From Bactrocera neohumeralis (taxonomy: Eukaryota; Arthropoda; Insecta; Diptera; Tephritidae): a DNA stretch of 64,000 nucleotides. A program made the translations under genes and the position numbers. Below are positions 24,093 to 36,424 of the stretch, one piece after another (the stretch's first letter is position 1; each line of letters starts with the position of its first letter). The notes under the pieces are model-generated. The model saw nothing but the letters and a program-made list of their open reading frames with translations, was not told the DNA's origin and searched no databases. The stretch lies in contig NC_065921.1 in NCBI RefSeq assembly GCF_024586455.1, forward strand, positions 25,734,635 to 25,798,634, written 5' to 3'.

Positions 24093-24297
24093 CAGTTGAG
24101 CTTCCATAACTCGAACTGCTATAACTCAAAGTTCTCCATAACTCGTACTTCTACAACTGGAAGCTTTCCATAAGTCCTACTCTTGAATTGGCAATAGAAG
24201 TTGAATTTTATACATATTGCCTTCCATAACTCGAAGTCTCGCTAACTCGCAGTTTTGTTTGTGGATTATGTTGATTCAAGTTAGTGAAGTTCAACTG
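24093..24297. mobile_element. Pogo/Tigger-like MITE, 205 bp
   Basis: It is flanked by TA (24091-24092 and 24298-24299). The termini are CAGTTGAGCTTCCATAACTC and the complement of CAGTTGAACTTCACTAACTT, an imperfect inverted repeat of about 25 bp. The start CAGTTGAACTTC and the 'ACTCGAA' words resemble pogo/Tigger termini. The inside consists of repeats of the terminal motif: CTTCCATAACTCGAA (24101), TCTCCATAACTCGTA (24134), TTTCCATAAGTCC (24167) and CTTCCATAACTCGAA again at about 24221. It encodes nothing. Confidence 0.8.
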
Positions 24298-24299
24298 TA

Positions 24300-25075
24300 T
24301 CTACAAGCCTGAATGGAAACATATCCACATAAACATACATACTAACAATAGTTTGACGCCTCTTTTGATCTTGCAAATGAATATCTCGATAGCGGACCAT
24401 GGTTTCAGCACTTGAATTTTGCAGATTTTAATGTGTTTTTTTCTCTCAAGAAACTATCAGTTTTTCCAAAAAAAAATAAAAAAAAAAATTAACATAAAAA
24501 TTATATATATAATATGTATGTATGAAATATATACTACTTTTTTCAATACCAGTTTCTTATTTGATTTCTATTAATTTGTTTTGTGTGTATGTGTTCCCTT
24601 TTGTACTCTCCGCCTGGCAAACAGCCATTTCAGTTCATTGACCGCTTTCTTCCAGTTTTTTGTAATATGAAATGAGAAATTTCAATTTCTTTCGCTTTTG
24701 ATTAATTAGTTATGATTTTTGTACGTTTTTGTAACGTTTTGTTTGCATTCAAATTATTTTATGTTTCACCTCATCATGCCACAAGTTCACAACAAATCCC
24801 TGTGGCTGAATTCTATGTGAAATTTTCGGGTGATAAATGATGTTAATCTGCTATTCATAACTCAAATCACAATAAACGTATTTGTTGCTTTTCTCTTGCA
24901 CATTTTTATATTTTTTTATTTTGTATTTCAGCGCTTTTAGTTTTCTATTTGGTTTCACTCATTGCCCGCGCTAAATGTCAGGCACCACAGAATTTGTTGG
25001 GTGGCTTTGGAGATATTCAGTTTGTATAAGCCACGATTTGTTTGAGTTCGGTATATACATACATTAGGGGACTAT
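24300..25075. other. Non-coding DNA, no recognised element
   Basis: A+T-rich sequence with a TATA microsatellite patch at 24500-24530. Nothing supports a gene. Confidence 0.45.
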
Positions 25076-25077
25076 AC

Positions 25078-25616
25078 CAGTGTGACAGTTTAAAATAATC
25101 GGTTTGTTTTTGCCTTTCGATAGTTTATATTTTTAAAAATACTCTGTGAAATTGGCAAGATCATATCTTGAATAGTTTTTGAATGGCAGCGTTCTAAAAC
25201 GCTACCGCTAGCTGGTATAAATCGGATAGTTGAAACTTTAAACGCGTTTTTCGCGGAACGACATTTTTCAAAATTGCTGACAAATCAAATTGAAACTGAT
25301 TATTCTTGAAAATATTTACTATACAATGACCTTCGATCCTTTTGATTGTTGAAAATTGTCAATTTGGCATTAAAAAACGACAATTTTTTACCTAAAAAAA
25401 CGACACTTCTTTTCTGAACTACGCCATTTTGTAAATTTTTGATATTTTTCAAAAGTCGTACTTCATTGTATAGGAAATACTTTCAACTTTAATTTAATAA
25501 TAATAATAATAACCAGTTTTAGACCCATGCTCTCTTATGCAAAGTTGTTCAGAATGATCCGCATAACATTTCTCGCTTATGCGATTTTATAGAAAAAAAT
25601 CGACCCACTCTAATAT
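25078..25616 (+). repeat. Dispersed repeat, copy 1 (ends near CGACCCACTCTAAT)
   Basis: The right part (GTTGTTCAGAATGATCCGCA at about 25542, then CATTTCTCGCTTATGCGATTT and ATCGACCCACTCTAATATAC) matches a second copy at 33710-33805 with moderate divergence. The left edge is guessed from a change of texture. It contains an (AAT)n run at 25495-25512 and no coding frame. Confidence 0.5.
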
Positions 25617-26480
25617 ACATACTCCTACATGTAATGAAATTTTTGCAGTTTATACGCTGATATCGCATAGAATCTAGTCTTTAATCGCAACTTATACTTT
25701 AGTGAAGTTTTAAGAAAGGCATATTTTGAAAGACTGCAAAATGTTCTCTCTAATTTCGAATTATGTGCAAATAAATTAGAATTTCTAGAAATGTTTTATT
25801 TTATTTTTAATTTAATTTACCCATACTCTTATAGGCATATATATATGTAGATTTAATTCCCCATTTTTTAGGATTTCGAAATGTAAATTAATTATTCACA
25901 TAAATATTTGAGGCATAGGTGTATCCGCGGTGGCGCTCTGTTCCGAAATTCTTCAAAGTAAGTTCATCTCTTTTTGTAATCAAATATGTACCCGATAGAT
26001 GGCGCTGAGGTTTAAATATTTCTTATTAATTAGGAGAAATTTGTTCCAAATTGATTTTAAACATATGGGCCATTCCATCAATTGGCGACATGATTTTGTA
26101 CCCGTATTCCGTTCAAACAAAAAAATTACTATTTCTTTTATTTTTTAACGACCTGAAAATTGAGTTAAAAAAACTGTGAAGTTAAACAATTTTATGTAAA
26201 AAAATCTCAACTTTCTGATAAAAATATTTACTAAATCCAAACAAATTTTCAAAATCCAAAAAAAAAACATTTTTTCCAAAAAAAACAGTTTTTTGTGCTC
26301 TTTCACCAACTTCAAAATTCCAAACTTCCAATCAAATTCAAATTTGACTTTTCCATTCGATTCCTCGTTCAATTTTACATAAGAATCAATGTTCAAAAAT
26401 ATGGGACACTGATTCCATGAACAGCAAAAAAATAAATTCTGGTGGATACTCATAATCCATCAAATAATGTTTCCATCCAT
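25617..26480. other. Non-coding DNA with paired GGCGCT words
   Basis: GGTGGCGCTCTG (25929) and AGATGGCGCTGAG (25996) lie 67 bp apart in otherwise A+T-rich DNA. ATATGGGCCATTCCATC at 26065 resembles the complement of a word at 41.68 kb. No coding evidence is seen. Confidence 0.4.
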
Positions 26481-26489
26481 TAATGAACC

Positions 26490-26640
26490 ATATGAGACAT
26501 AGCCGCGGCCATTATTTCAAAGAGATAATCTTCAAAAAGTAAATGCCAGAGAATGTTCTTTCGAATGATAATAAACATTCTCCATTAAACTTGGGAAAGG
26601 TAAGGAATCTTGAAATGGATCACCCTTTAGTAATAGTATA
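26490..26640 (+). mobile_element. 3' end of a rosa-like mariner
   Basis: CATATGAGACATAGCCGCGG onward (26489) translates as HMRHSRGHYFKEIIFKK followed by TAA. This is nearly identical to the C-terminus of the 1.4-2.3 kb element (HLRRSRGQHLNEIIFKK). The following 100 bp ends GGATCACCCTTTA, like the ATCACCC terminus of that element. Everything upstream in the transposon is missing or unrecognisable. Confidence 0.72.
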
Positions 26641-26849
26641 TTTTCTTCTATACAATTATATACATGCATTTCATTTACATATTTTCTGAAATATTTTATG
26701 ATTTGCACACACTGTACTGCATTGCAATGTCAACGTGCCTTTTGCGTTCAAGTTCACTGTTTTCCATTTTCCAATCGCCGCTGACCACCACTTGGCACTT
26801 GATAACCGTATCAAACTCTCATCAATCTAGTGCACGGGTATATACATAC

Positions 26850-26893
26850 ATACAATATAGTATACGTTACTCATTATGTATACTATATTGTAT
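26850..26893. repeat. Perfect 16-bp inverted repeat with 12-base loop
   Basis: ATACAATATAGTATAC (26850-26865) is exactly complementary to GTATACTATATTGTAT (26878-26893). No terminator or transposon boundary is evident around it. Confidence 0.9.
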
Positions 26894-27054
26894 ATTTATG
26901 CTTTAGCCATATGAGTATAATACAAAAACTTTCCATATCCACGACACACTCGTAACATAAACTTTACAAATGTACTTTGGAATAGGGATCCCAGCAGGAA
27001 AAAATTGTTTTATGTAACAAATGGAGTGTTTTGTATCAGTTCGCTAACATTTAA

Positions 27055-27800
27055 GCCCTGAAAAGGGTATATAAAGTATGCCACGGCGTTTGTAACACTC
27101 ATAGAATGCAAGAAAAAATGGTGGCGTGACAAGCTGAGTCGGTTTAGCTATGTCTATCCGTCTGTCTGCCTGTATATATGCGAACTAGTCCCTCAGTTTT
27201 TGAGATATTGATATGGAATTTTGCAAATATCCTTCAACTCCCAAAAAAGCCTATCATTTGTTGGAACTGCCGATACAGGACTACTATAACATATAGCTGC
27301 CATACAAACTAAGCGATTTAAATCAAGTCCTTGTATAGAAAACCTTTTTCATTTGACGAGATATCTGCACGAAATTTGGCACAAGTTCTTTTCCAAGCCA
27401 ATGGTGCAATCTACGAGAAAAAATTTTCAGATGTGATCACTATAGCATACAGCTGCCATACAAACTTATCGGTCAAGCAGAAGTCCTTCTATAGAGAACT
27501 TTTTATTTGAGGAGATATCTTCACGAAATTTGGCACAGATTATTGTTCAAAGTAACGGTATAATCTTTGAACAATTTGTTCAGATTGGGCCACTTTGGCA
27601 TATAGCTACCATACAAACAGACTGATCAAGGTCAATGTTTTGTTTGGAAAAGTTTTTCATTTTTCGAGATATCTTCACGAAATTTGGCATGAGTTATTGT
27701 CCAAGAAAGCGGTGCAATCTCCGAAAAATTTTTTCAGATCGCACCACTATAGCATATACATAGCTGCTATGCAAACGAACCAGTCAACATCAAGGCTTTG
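27055..27800 (+). repeat. Dispersed repeat with a tandem array of about 155-bp units
   Basis: The head carries GGGTATATAAAGTATGCCACGG (given in part) near 27065. The body repeats a unit marked by CATACAAAC at 27301, 27457 and 27610 and TATGCAAAC at 27768, with spacings of 156, 153 and 158 bp. Each unit contains GAGATATCTTCACGAAATTT and GGCACAAGTT-like words and AGCTGCCATACAAAC. Three full units and a partial one are present, each diverged from the others. There is no coding frame. A related tail may lie at 57.5-57.7 kb. Confidence 0.8.
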
Positions 27801-30800
27801 TATGCAAATTATTTTGTTCTTTTATTTAAGGAAAAACTGAATCTTCTAAATTTTTTTTGCTGTAGTTCACTTAATTATTTGCTAAAACAACATTTTTCAA
27901 TTGCACAGCTGCTATTTAAGTTATACATAACTAGAAAAATGTGCTCAGAACACTAACTAACGGCAAGCAAAACTGCGATTAAACAAACAGGTTACTGATT
28001 TTTATTAAAAAATATAAATATATTATAGAAATATTTTTTGTTATGGCTTATATTCATTTATCTTAGAAAAATAAAATTTGGAATGCTTGCTATAAATACA
28101 TATGTATGTATATTTAATTCTTCTTTTTTTTGTAACATTACTGTAGAAATGCGATCCACTTGCTAACTAATAGTTTAACCAATAATTTACCGGCAACTCA
28201 CCAGCTTTGAATTCCTGAATGTCTCTGCTGGGCGCCCGTAAATTTTAGGCTTATATTTTACACACACACACACACATACAAATGTATACTTTTCATTATT
28301 TATATTTTCTTTCTATTGTGCTCCATGCGGCTTTTGTCTATTGCCAGCTTTAACTTTCGCTTTTTGTAATCCCGCGTTTTGTCTGTGTTGTTATTGTTAT
28401 TTTGATTATTTTCTTTTCCATTTGGTCGTACAACTTATTGCCACGCTTTGCCATAAGAAAATATAAAATTAACATGTATAATATAAAAGTTATTAGTAAT
28501 AGTAGGCAGGCAGCAGCAGCATTAGGGTGGCACAATTAGCTCTTCTACATTTGATGGTGTGTTGGCTAACAACAAAGAATGAATGAATGAATGAAGACTG
28601 GTGGACAAGTGTATTTGGTTTTTGTATGCATATATATTAGCTATGTAAGTGTCAAGCCATGCTTAGTATGTGCCAAGCTAAGTATGTGTCGTTGTGCGCT
28701 ATCTTGTATTAATTATGAGCGCGCACAGAAATCTGCATAAATTAACGCTTCAACATAATGTTTTGTGGCGCCCACGCTGTATATCCGGAATACATACATA
28801 CATACCACTATTATGTGAATATATGTAAATAATATTCCCCTAAAATTTTAAGTGATTTTCTTACGTGAAATCAGCCAAAGGCTTGTCTAGCTAAGCCGCT
28901 TGGCTTAATTATAAATGACCAAATGCGGAATTGAAATATTGAAAGTGTCAAACTGTGGACGCCGCACTGACAGTTATGGCTCGTTGACTACTGTTAAGCC
29001 TAGCGTGTCTTGTATTACGAACATGCGATTAATTTAGTGAACAAATGACTCAAACTACAAGCGGTGCGGGTCACTCTAATAAAAATTATTGAAAAATCTT
29101 CACATTGACCCAGAATTATTTTGAGCTCTTCATTGTATATTTTTTCCATATTTATCTAAAGCAAAGTTGGCTAAATTGATTTTCGCACGGTCTTCTTCAA
29201 CTTGAAAACTTCCGAAAAAAAAAACAAAAATTCAAAGCGCTTCTTTACCTTTTTGTAGATTTTATGCGTGTTTTATGGCATGTTATTTTAATTTTTGAAA
29301 GTGTTACGAGCCGAAATTAGTGGCTATAAATCACGCTGCTGCTTATTTATAAATCTATCGAATTCCGCAGACATGCTAAAATTTTGCGCTATGAATTCAT
29401 AAATTTAATTGTGCCGTCTTCAAGCCAATTTTTTGTTGTGTTTTTTTTTTTTAATTTTTTCTTGTATCTTTTCTTTTTTTCTTGTTTTTTTGCTTAATTT
29501 GCCTATTTTGACTCGTATGTTTTGCGTTTTTTTTAATAGCTTAATGCGCCATACATTTCGGTTTCACAATTTTACGCGCTTTTGTTTAGCGCGCCAAAAG
29601 AAATGCACTGAAAAAAGAACTTACTTGGAAACCCGTTTTACATCAACAATATTTTGGCAATGAAACTGACCTGCAAGTTGAGGTTGATGTTTCATTTAAG
29701 TCAATGGGTTCTGACACAAATATAGCAATGTGCAAGAAAAAAGTAATAATTTCAAGGTGAACTTGACAGATGGCGTAGTGCAGCCAGTCTTACACTGAGA
29801 GAACGCGGATATGTTCCAAATTGATAGTATATTATTATCTATCTTATCTCGAATAATCATGACAGTCAGTCTGATAAAATTTATTTTACAATTGGTGAAG
29901 CAAAGGAATAAGAATTCTGTACTACTATGTAGTATTAAAAGTGACAACCCTTTTTTCTCTTTCAATACAACGGCTTACCTTTTTCACTACAACAGAAATA
30001 TAGTGATCAATCTGTTGAGTACCTGCTATGTAAATAGTATAAGAAAATTATTAATTTTTTGTGGGATTCTCAATCTTTCGAAGTCTCATATTTCCTTACT
30101 GAAATTCGAAAGGGGCTGCAGCAGTTAGACTACACCTGCTTTATACCTTATTAACCGCTTTTATCTGCGAGGGTAGATTAATCAGTTTAAACCTATGAAA
30201 TAATGGTTGAACTCATGTTACATTAATCTGGTATTTACCTAAAATGCAAAATAACATAACATCACTTTTCATAAGCTTACAGGGGAAGAAAAAATTATAT
30301 TATACATAGAAACCACAAATATTGAAACAAAATTTGAATTTTGGTTATAAAATGGTTATATATTGGTTATTATATCCGAAAACGACTTTAAATTTTTTTT
30401 GATGATGGTTGTTTTGCATTTTTGGTGACGATATAGTTTTAATATGAAATAAAGCTTTTCAAATCGACAGAAGAAATTTTATATCCATAATTGTCCGAGC
30501 ATTTATAATTATATTTCGATTACTTAGCATTGAAATTACTCTATATTAATATGGAGAATTTTAGCATTACGATTACCTTAATCAGTATCGTATATTTCTT
30601 TTCATTTTTATTATTATAATTTATAGCATATGAGTAAATACTATATGTGACCTGAAACTTAAATATTTAAGGATTACATTATTTACATTTAAGTATTTAT
30701 ATTATATTATTTATAATTAAGTAAATAATTTATATATTTATTATATTTTTTGATTACAGTAATCATATAGTATTCTTTGGATATTTTAAAATACAGTTAT

Positions 30801-31080
30801 TACTTATATAATCATATTGGTAATATTCTTGATTGTAATTGCATTAACAGTAATCATATATAATTTATGAATTTCAATTTTTGTAATGGTAATTTAAATT
30901 TAATATTAATTATAATTGCCCAGCACTAAGATTAGTTGTTGGTAATTATGGAACTTTAATGAAATTTTAATGTAAAGAGAAAGCAAAAAAGCCGTATAGT
31001 CATAATAATCATACTGAAATGCGAATGGGTAATCATGTTAATAAGAACGGGAATGATATCGATAATATTTAATGGAATGC
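27801..31080. other. Non-coding DNA with microsatellites
   Basis: It contains a (CA)n run at 28259-28278, four GAAT units at about 28575-28595 and a TATA/CATACATA patch near 28790-28805. 30500-30960 is very A+T-rich with repeated TATTTATATTAT words. No gene or RNA is recognised. Confidence 0.45.
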
Positions 31081-31099
31081 TATTGAAAATTGAAAGGAT

Positions 31100-32290
31100 G
31101 CAAGGATACAAACACTAGAATATGATAATGAAATTTATAGTAAATGTGATAATAATAAAGGTAATGATAATAATAATGGTAATGGTAATGGTAGTAAAAA
31201 TGATTATTGTAATGATAAAGGTAATCAATTTTGAAAATGCTAGTGTGTTGATGAATACTGATACAGGTAATGATTGTGGTAATGCTTTTGAAAATGATAA
31301 AGATACAAGTACTGATTTTGAAATTTCTATTCAAATTTGTAGTGATTATGATTACAATGTGATGATGATAATTAAAGATCATAAAAATGATAATCCTAAT
31401 GTTAATGATTATTATAATTATAATGGTTATGGTAATTATAAAGATTATCATGAAATTTATAGCAACTATGATTACAATAATGGTAAAGATAATTGTAATG
31501 ATCGGGAAAACGATAAAAGTAAGTATTGAAAATGATAATTATAAAGGTAATGATAATTAAAAATACAATGATAATGGTAATTATAAAGACAATCATATTG
31601 AAAATGATGGTGATGAATACTGATACTAGTAATGATGGTGGTAATGCTTTTAAAAATTATAAAAATACTGCTATTGATATTGAAAATTACAATGAAAATG
31701 GTGACTATAATAGTAATGATAATTATAATATTAATGAGCATGGTAATTATAAACTTAATCACATTGAAAATTATGGTAATGTATACTGTTACTGGTAATG
31801 ATAGTGATAATGCTATGAAAAATGATAAAGATGAAAGTAAGAAGTAGTAATGCTTATGCTAGTAAAAATGATAATCGTGCTGATATTGTATTGGTAACGA
31901 TAATTACAATAAAATGTACAGGGATTATGGTTACAGTAATGGTAATGAGAATTATAATGATTATGGTAATTATAAAAGTAATCATATTGAAAATGATGGT
32001 GTTGAATACTAATATTGGTGAATACTTTTGAAAATGATAAAGATGAAAGTATAAAATGGTAATGCTAATGCTGATTATTGCTACAATAATGACAATGATA
32101 CTTATAATTATAATAATTATGGTAATATAAAGGCTGAAAATGGTAAAGAAGTTTATCGCGGTTATGGTAATCATAATGGTAATGATATTTATAACTGTAA
32201 TGACGCTGAAAATGGCAATTATGTTGATGAATATTGATAATGATAATAATAATTATAAGCAAAGTTAAACTGAGAATGATAAGAAAACTC
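31100..32290. repeat. Degenerate AAT/GAT/GGT satellite with a higher-order unit
   Basis: About 1.2 kb is built almost wholly from triplet-like words AAT, GAT, GGT and AAA on the plus strand. Superimposed is a unit of roughly 95 bp that reads approximately AATCATATTGAAAATGATGG, GATGAATACTGATAC, GGTAATGATGGTGGTAATGC and TTTTGAAAATGATAAAGATG. It occurs at about 31221-31310, 31590-31670, 31755-31841 and 31978-32050, at irregular spacing. Long open frames on both strands follow from the triplet composition and are not genes. Confidence 0.85.
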
Positions 32291-32752
32291 CGAGGCTTAA
32301 GTATATACTTTTGAAATAATAAAGACTTTTAGGTAATCATTTCATAATTTAGCATGCAAAAAAAAATACAAAACAAAAGTACTTTTATACTTAGTTCAAA
32401 CTTAAAATATTTTGCTGAAAAGATGTAGGTATATAAAGGAATATAGTATATATGTATGTAATTATATCGTGCAAAGAAAACCATTAAAACACTAAACAAA
32501 CAAACTAGGTCATATAACTGCAGTACAGAAACAAGTTGCGGCGCTTTGAGCCAATTAGATTGTTAAATGCATAGCAAAAATAATACTAAATCAACAAAAA
32601 CTGGTCGGATATTGTCATAATTAACACTAAATAAGTATTAAGCGCTTAAAGTATATTCATTTAGTGTGTCTAAGCAAATAGATATGAACCCTATGAGAAC
32701 GGCGCCAGTGCGGGTATGCAACAGCTGCGCTTTTAAATAAAGATATATATAA

Positions 32753-32788
<36 letters not shown>

Positions 32789-33590
32789 TCATACGAGTAT
32801 AACTTATACATATGTACATATATCTGCTGGTGTGCAGGAAATTGAACTCGTTATTGTTTCTTGGCCGGCAAAGAGTTTAATAACATTTCAATACTTTTAT
32901 TTTTTTTAACTTCATTGACATAAATACCAATTCGCAAGCAAATGCAATAACAAAGAGAAAAAAAAAACGAAAAATGCAATAATATTAAATGGTTCAAAGC
33001 TGTTTATTGCAATTTTTTAATTATTTATGCAAAACGCTCAAACCAAGTAAGTTAATTAAGCCTCCAACGTGCCAATGTACTACTAGAATGGTTCACAGCA
33101 GTAACGACAACAGCGAGAGCAAGCAATTAGTCTAGTCTAGCGTAAAACGTAAAATATTTGCAGACCCGTCTTGAATGAATGTACCAGTTTGTGTTTGTTA
33201 AACGGGTGACTAATCGAAATGGTCATTTATTATTGATGCTTTTAATTAGTCGATGTGAAGTAGTGAAGGCGCTTCTGCAGTGTCATATGCCATTGTGCAT
33301 GCATTTAATTTATTTGCAATTCTATCAACAGCTTCTTATTATATTTTATATCAGTTAGTTTTCAGTAGCAATTTTGCTACTTCATCTGCCGGCTGGCTAA
33401 CTGATGCAATGGACTTTCGCAGACTTTTCTGTTTTGCGCCAATACTATTACATAAACTTCCGAAGTGGCGTCAGATTTTTAGACAAATTGTTGTATATGA
33501 ACGCAAATGGTAATAATTTGTAGATTGTGTGGCCTTAAAAAATAAATTTTTTGGACAGAGTTGAAAATATTTCTTAAAAATTTTATGATT
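32291..33590. other. Non-coding DNA with a (TA)n microsatellite
   Basis: It includes a 31-bp (TA)n run at 32754-32784, and 32500-33500 has moderately balanced composition. An open frame at 33280-33513 lacks recognisable features. Confidence 0.45.
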
Positions 33591-33594
33591 TAGC

Positions 33595-33810
33595 ACGAGG
33601 TTGGTATTATTTTTAATTACAAAATACTTGTAATACTCAGAGTGTCTAAGATGAACATTCGAACGGCTCGCCATAAAAATCGTTGGCTCGAAATCGATTG
33701 TTTTCCAGGCCAAATTGTTCAGAATAATCCACAGAACATTTCCCGCATATACGATTTTTCCGGGTTTTTTGGTTCCTTGTAAATCGACTTACTCTAATGT
33801 ACACATATAT
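33595..33810 (+). repeat. Dispersed repeat, copy 2 of the 25.1-25.6 kb family
   Basis: ATTGTTCAGAATAATCCACA at 33714, CATTTCCCGCATATACGATTT and AAATCGACTTACTCTAATGT align with the right part of the copy at 25.5 kb. Left-hand similarity is weaker, so the left edge is approximate. Confidence 0.55.
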
Positions 33811-34230
33811 TTTCGGGATAAATTTTCTTCAAGTAGTTTTCATATTATCTCAAACATTTTTTTTAATTGCTAAAGGTATTTCTCTGATATGAAAATTTGT
33901 AAAAAATAAGTTTTTCTTTATCTTACTTATGTATAGTATTTATTAATATTTTATGTATTTATATATGACACCCTTTAAAATAGGTATTTCTTAAAAGTAT
34001 GGCGCAATCCTCATGCTTTGTCAATATTTGCTTTAATTGTTATCAAATGAGTCTATGTTTGTTTTTTTTTCAAAAAATTGGTCGATTGATACTCTTACTC
34101 AGAAAGTAAAGATACCAGCGATCAGTTAATAGTGCAATCTATGGTATTTGCCCTGTCGAATATAAGCTTAAGGGTTTCAGGCGAATTAAGCTTAATCAAC
34201 GATAGCGTTTTTGCTGAAAATTAATGTGTA

Positions 34231-34960
34231 CTTTCGGTCTAAACAAGGTAGTCGGTTTCTATGTGCTTCTATTTGTTAAGAAGTCTTAATTAATCGATAT
34301 CGTGAAAAGAAATTATTGCTCGATTATTAATCAGTCATTAATCAAATTAATATTTGGCGTCTAAATGTATTTTTTATTAAAATTATTTATAATCATATTT
34401 CAAATTTTTCGATTAATACCTATAAAATAATTTTTCGATAAGTATCGATAAAAAAAATTTCGATTAATACCGACAACTAAAAAAGTTTATTTGTAAAACA
34501 AAATATCGCTCTTTTTGTTCATCGATCATTTTCATATTTCCCCATATTTTTTGATAATTATTCGTTAATTTTCGATTTTTATCATTGAATTTCTATATTT
34601 TTTACCGATATTTACATATATAAAAACTGATCAAAATTATTCTTATCATTCAAAAAAACTTTGATTATATTCGCTTGGTTAAAAAAGAAAGTTCAGCAAT
34701 GAAAAATTAAATACTGATATTTTCGTTTATCGATATTTAGCATTTATCGATATTTATCAGTTATCAATATTTATCATTTATCGATATTTATCACTAACCG
34801 ACATTAATAATTTATCGTCATTTATTTTTTCTTAACTGTAAAGGTTTTTTTCTAAACCAGGCGAATATTATCAAAATTTTTGTTAAAAAAGATATAATAT
34901 TTAGCATTTATCGATATTTTTTATTTTAACTGTAAAGATTTCTTTTCTAAACCACTCGAA
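34231..34960 (+). repeat. TATCGATA-rich dispersed repeat, copy A
   Basis: It begins with TAATCGATATCGTGAAA, which is shared with copy B at 36.94 kb, and continues through ATTATTGCTCGATTATTAAT. The palindrome TATCGATA occurs at 34443, 34728, 34745, 34779 and 34909, within degenerate CATTTATCGATATTTATCA modules. Confidence 0.7.
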
Positions 34961-36420
34961 TCTCTGTGACATAATATTCAATACCAAATTACTAATATTT
35001 CTTCTATATATAATATTTATTTAGTCTATACTATATACATATGTTAATAATCTGTTATTTCAAAAAATTAATTTCAAAAATTTAAATCTAAATTTTACAA
35101 GTCTTCTCCATCCATAAAACCATCCATCATGGTTAGAAAAGCAAAAGCAAAATATTTTTTTTACAAAACATGCTCAAGGTAAAGCGTCAAGCAATTTAGT
35201 TTGCACACAAAATCGATTAAACGCGTTGACGTCGGATTGTCAGTAACTCCGTAAATTTCAATGTTTAGTGAAAAAATTAAAAATTAATGGCACTTGCCAT
35301 ATTTAATTAAGTTTCATTGCAAAATACAAAATTATTTGTATTACGTTTTTGAGAGTCACCTGATCTCGACTAAATGTGGGAGCTTGTGAAAATTGCAACA
35401 ATGTTATGCCAAAATTAGATAAAACTAAATATCGCACACAAAATTTATTGGAACTTCTTTTTTGAATACTTACACTCATCGTAAAAACTGCCGAATGTCG
35501 TTTATGTACTTCCGAAAGAAAAAATTAAAAAGTCTTACTATTTTCTGCCCACAGTGGTATACACTAAAACCGGGCACAACACGTCGAATCATATACGCAC
35601 CCACGGGTATTGCTAAGAATTACTACTACTAATTAAGAAAAAAGTAATAGAGTTTATACTAAGCGCCAGTCTCATAATTAAAATTATTATTTCGAACATT
35701 TCTCAACAACATAATTTGCATAATTAATTATATGGAAAGCGCTATGCGCACTAATAATAAAAACAGGTGTAGAACCGACTGTCAAAAATTTAGAATGGAC
35801 GACTTTTCAAGTTGCCAAGCTGAAACTCTAACTTCATAAAGTAAAGTTTAATACTTTTTTTTTGTTTATGATATAACAGTGCTCTTTATGTTCAAATCGT
35901 ATGTTACTTATGTACATAATCTGCTTATATTTCTAGAATTGTTTTAAAGCTGCTAACGTTGTAGATTTATTTTTTGTCTAAAAAGCAGATTACTATTTTT
36001 CATTTCACTTTTTATAAAGCTACATATTTCTTCCTCTTTATTGGCGCTACATACTTACGCCGACTAAGATGTTACGTAATTTTGTTAGTTGCATGCTTTG
36101 GAATTTTGAATTTGAAATTAGATTGCGTAAACTCACTTTCATATTAAATATTAGTCTTGTTAAGAAACGAGTTCTATTAAGGAAATTATTATGTTAATAA
36201 ATTAGAGATTTTTTAGGTAAAAAAGAAAGAAAATGTCTGCCGGCTGGAATAAGTTGTGCACCCAAATTTGGATATCTTTCGTTGACAAGTTTGTTTTCTC
36301 CAAAAAATTCGTTGTGGAGAAATATTAATTTTACGTTTCATTATTATTGTACAGTTATTTCTACATTTGAAGTGAAGTCGACTACATTTCTCTCACAGGT
36401 CGATTCTCAAATAGATGATA
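34961..36420. other. Non-coding DNA, no recognised element
   Basis: A+T-rich sequence without coding evidence or visible repeat structure. Confidence 0.45.
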
Positions 36421-36424
36421 GGTA

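Noticed and set aside
31080..32262. Long open frames on both strands (up to about 135 codons)
   Set aside because: They arise from AAT/GAT/GGT word composition, which avoids stops on both strands; the peptides are low complexity.
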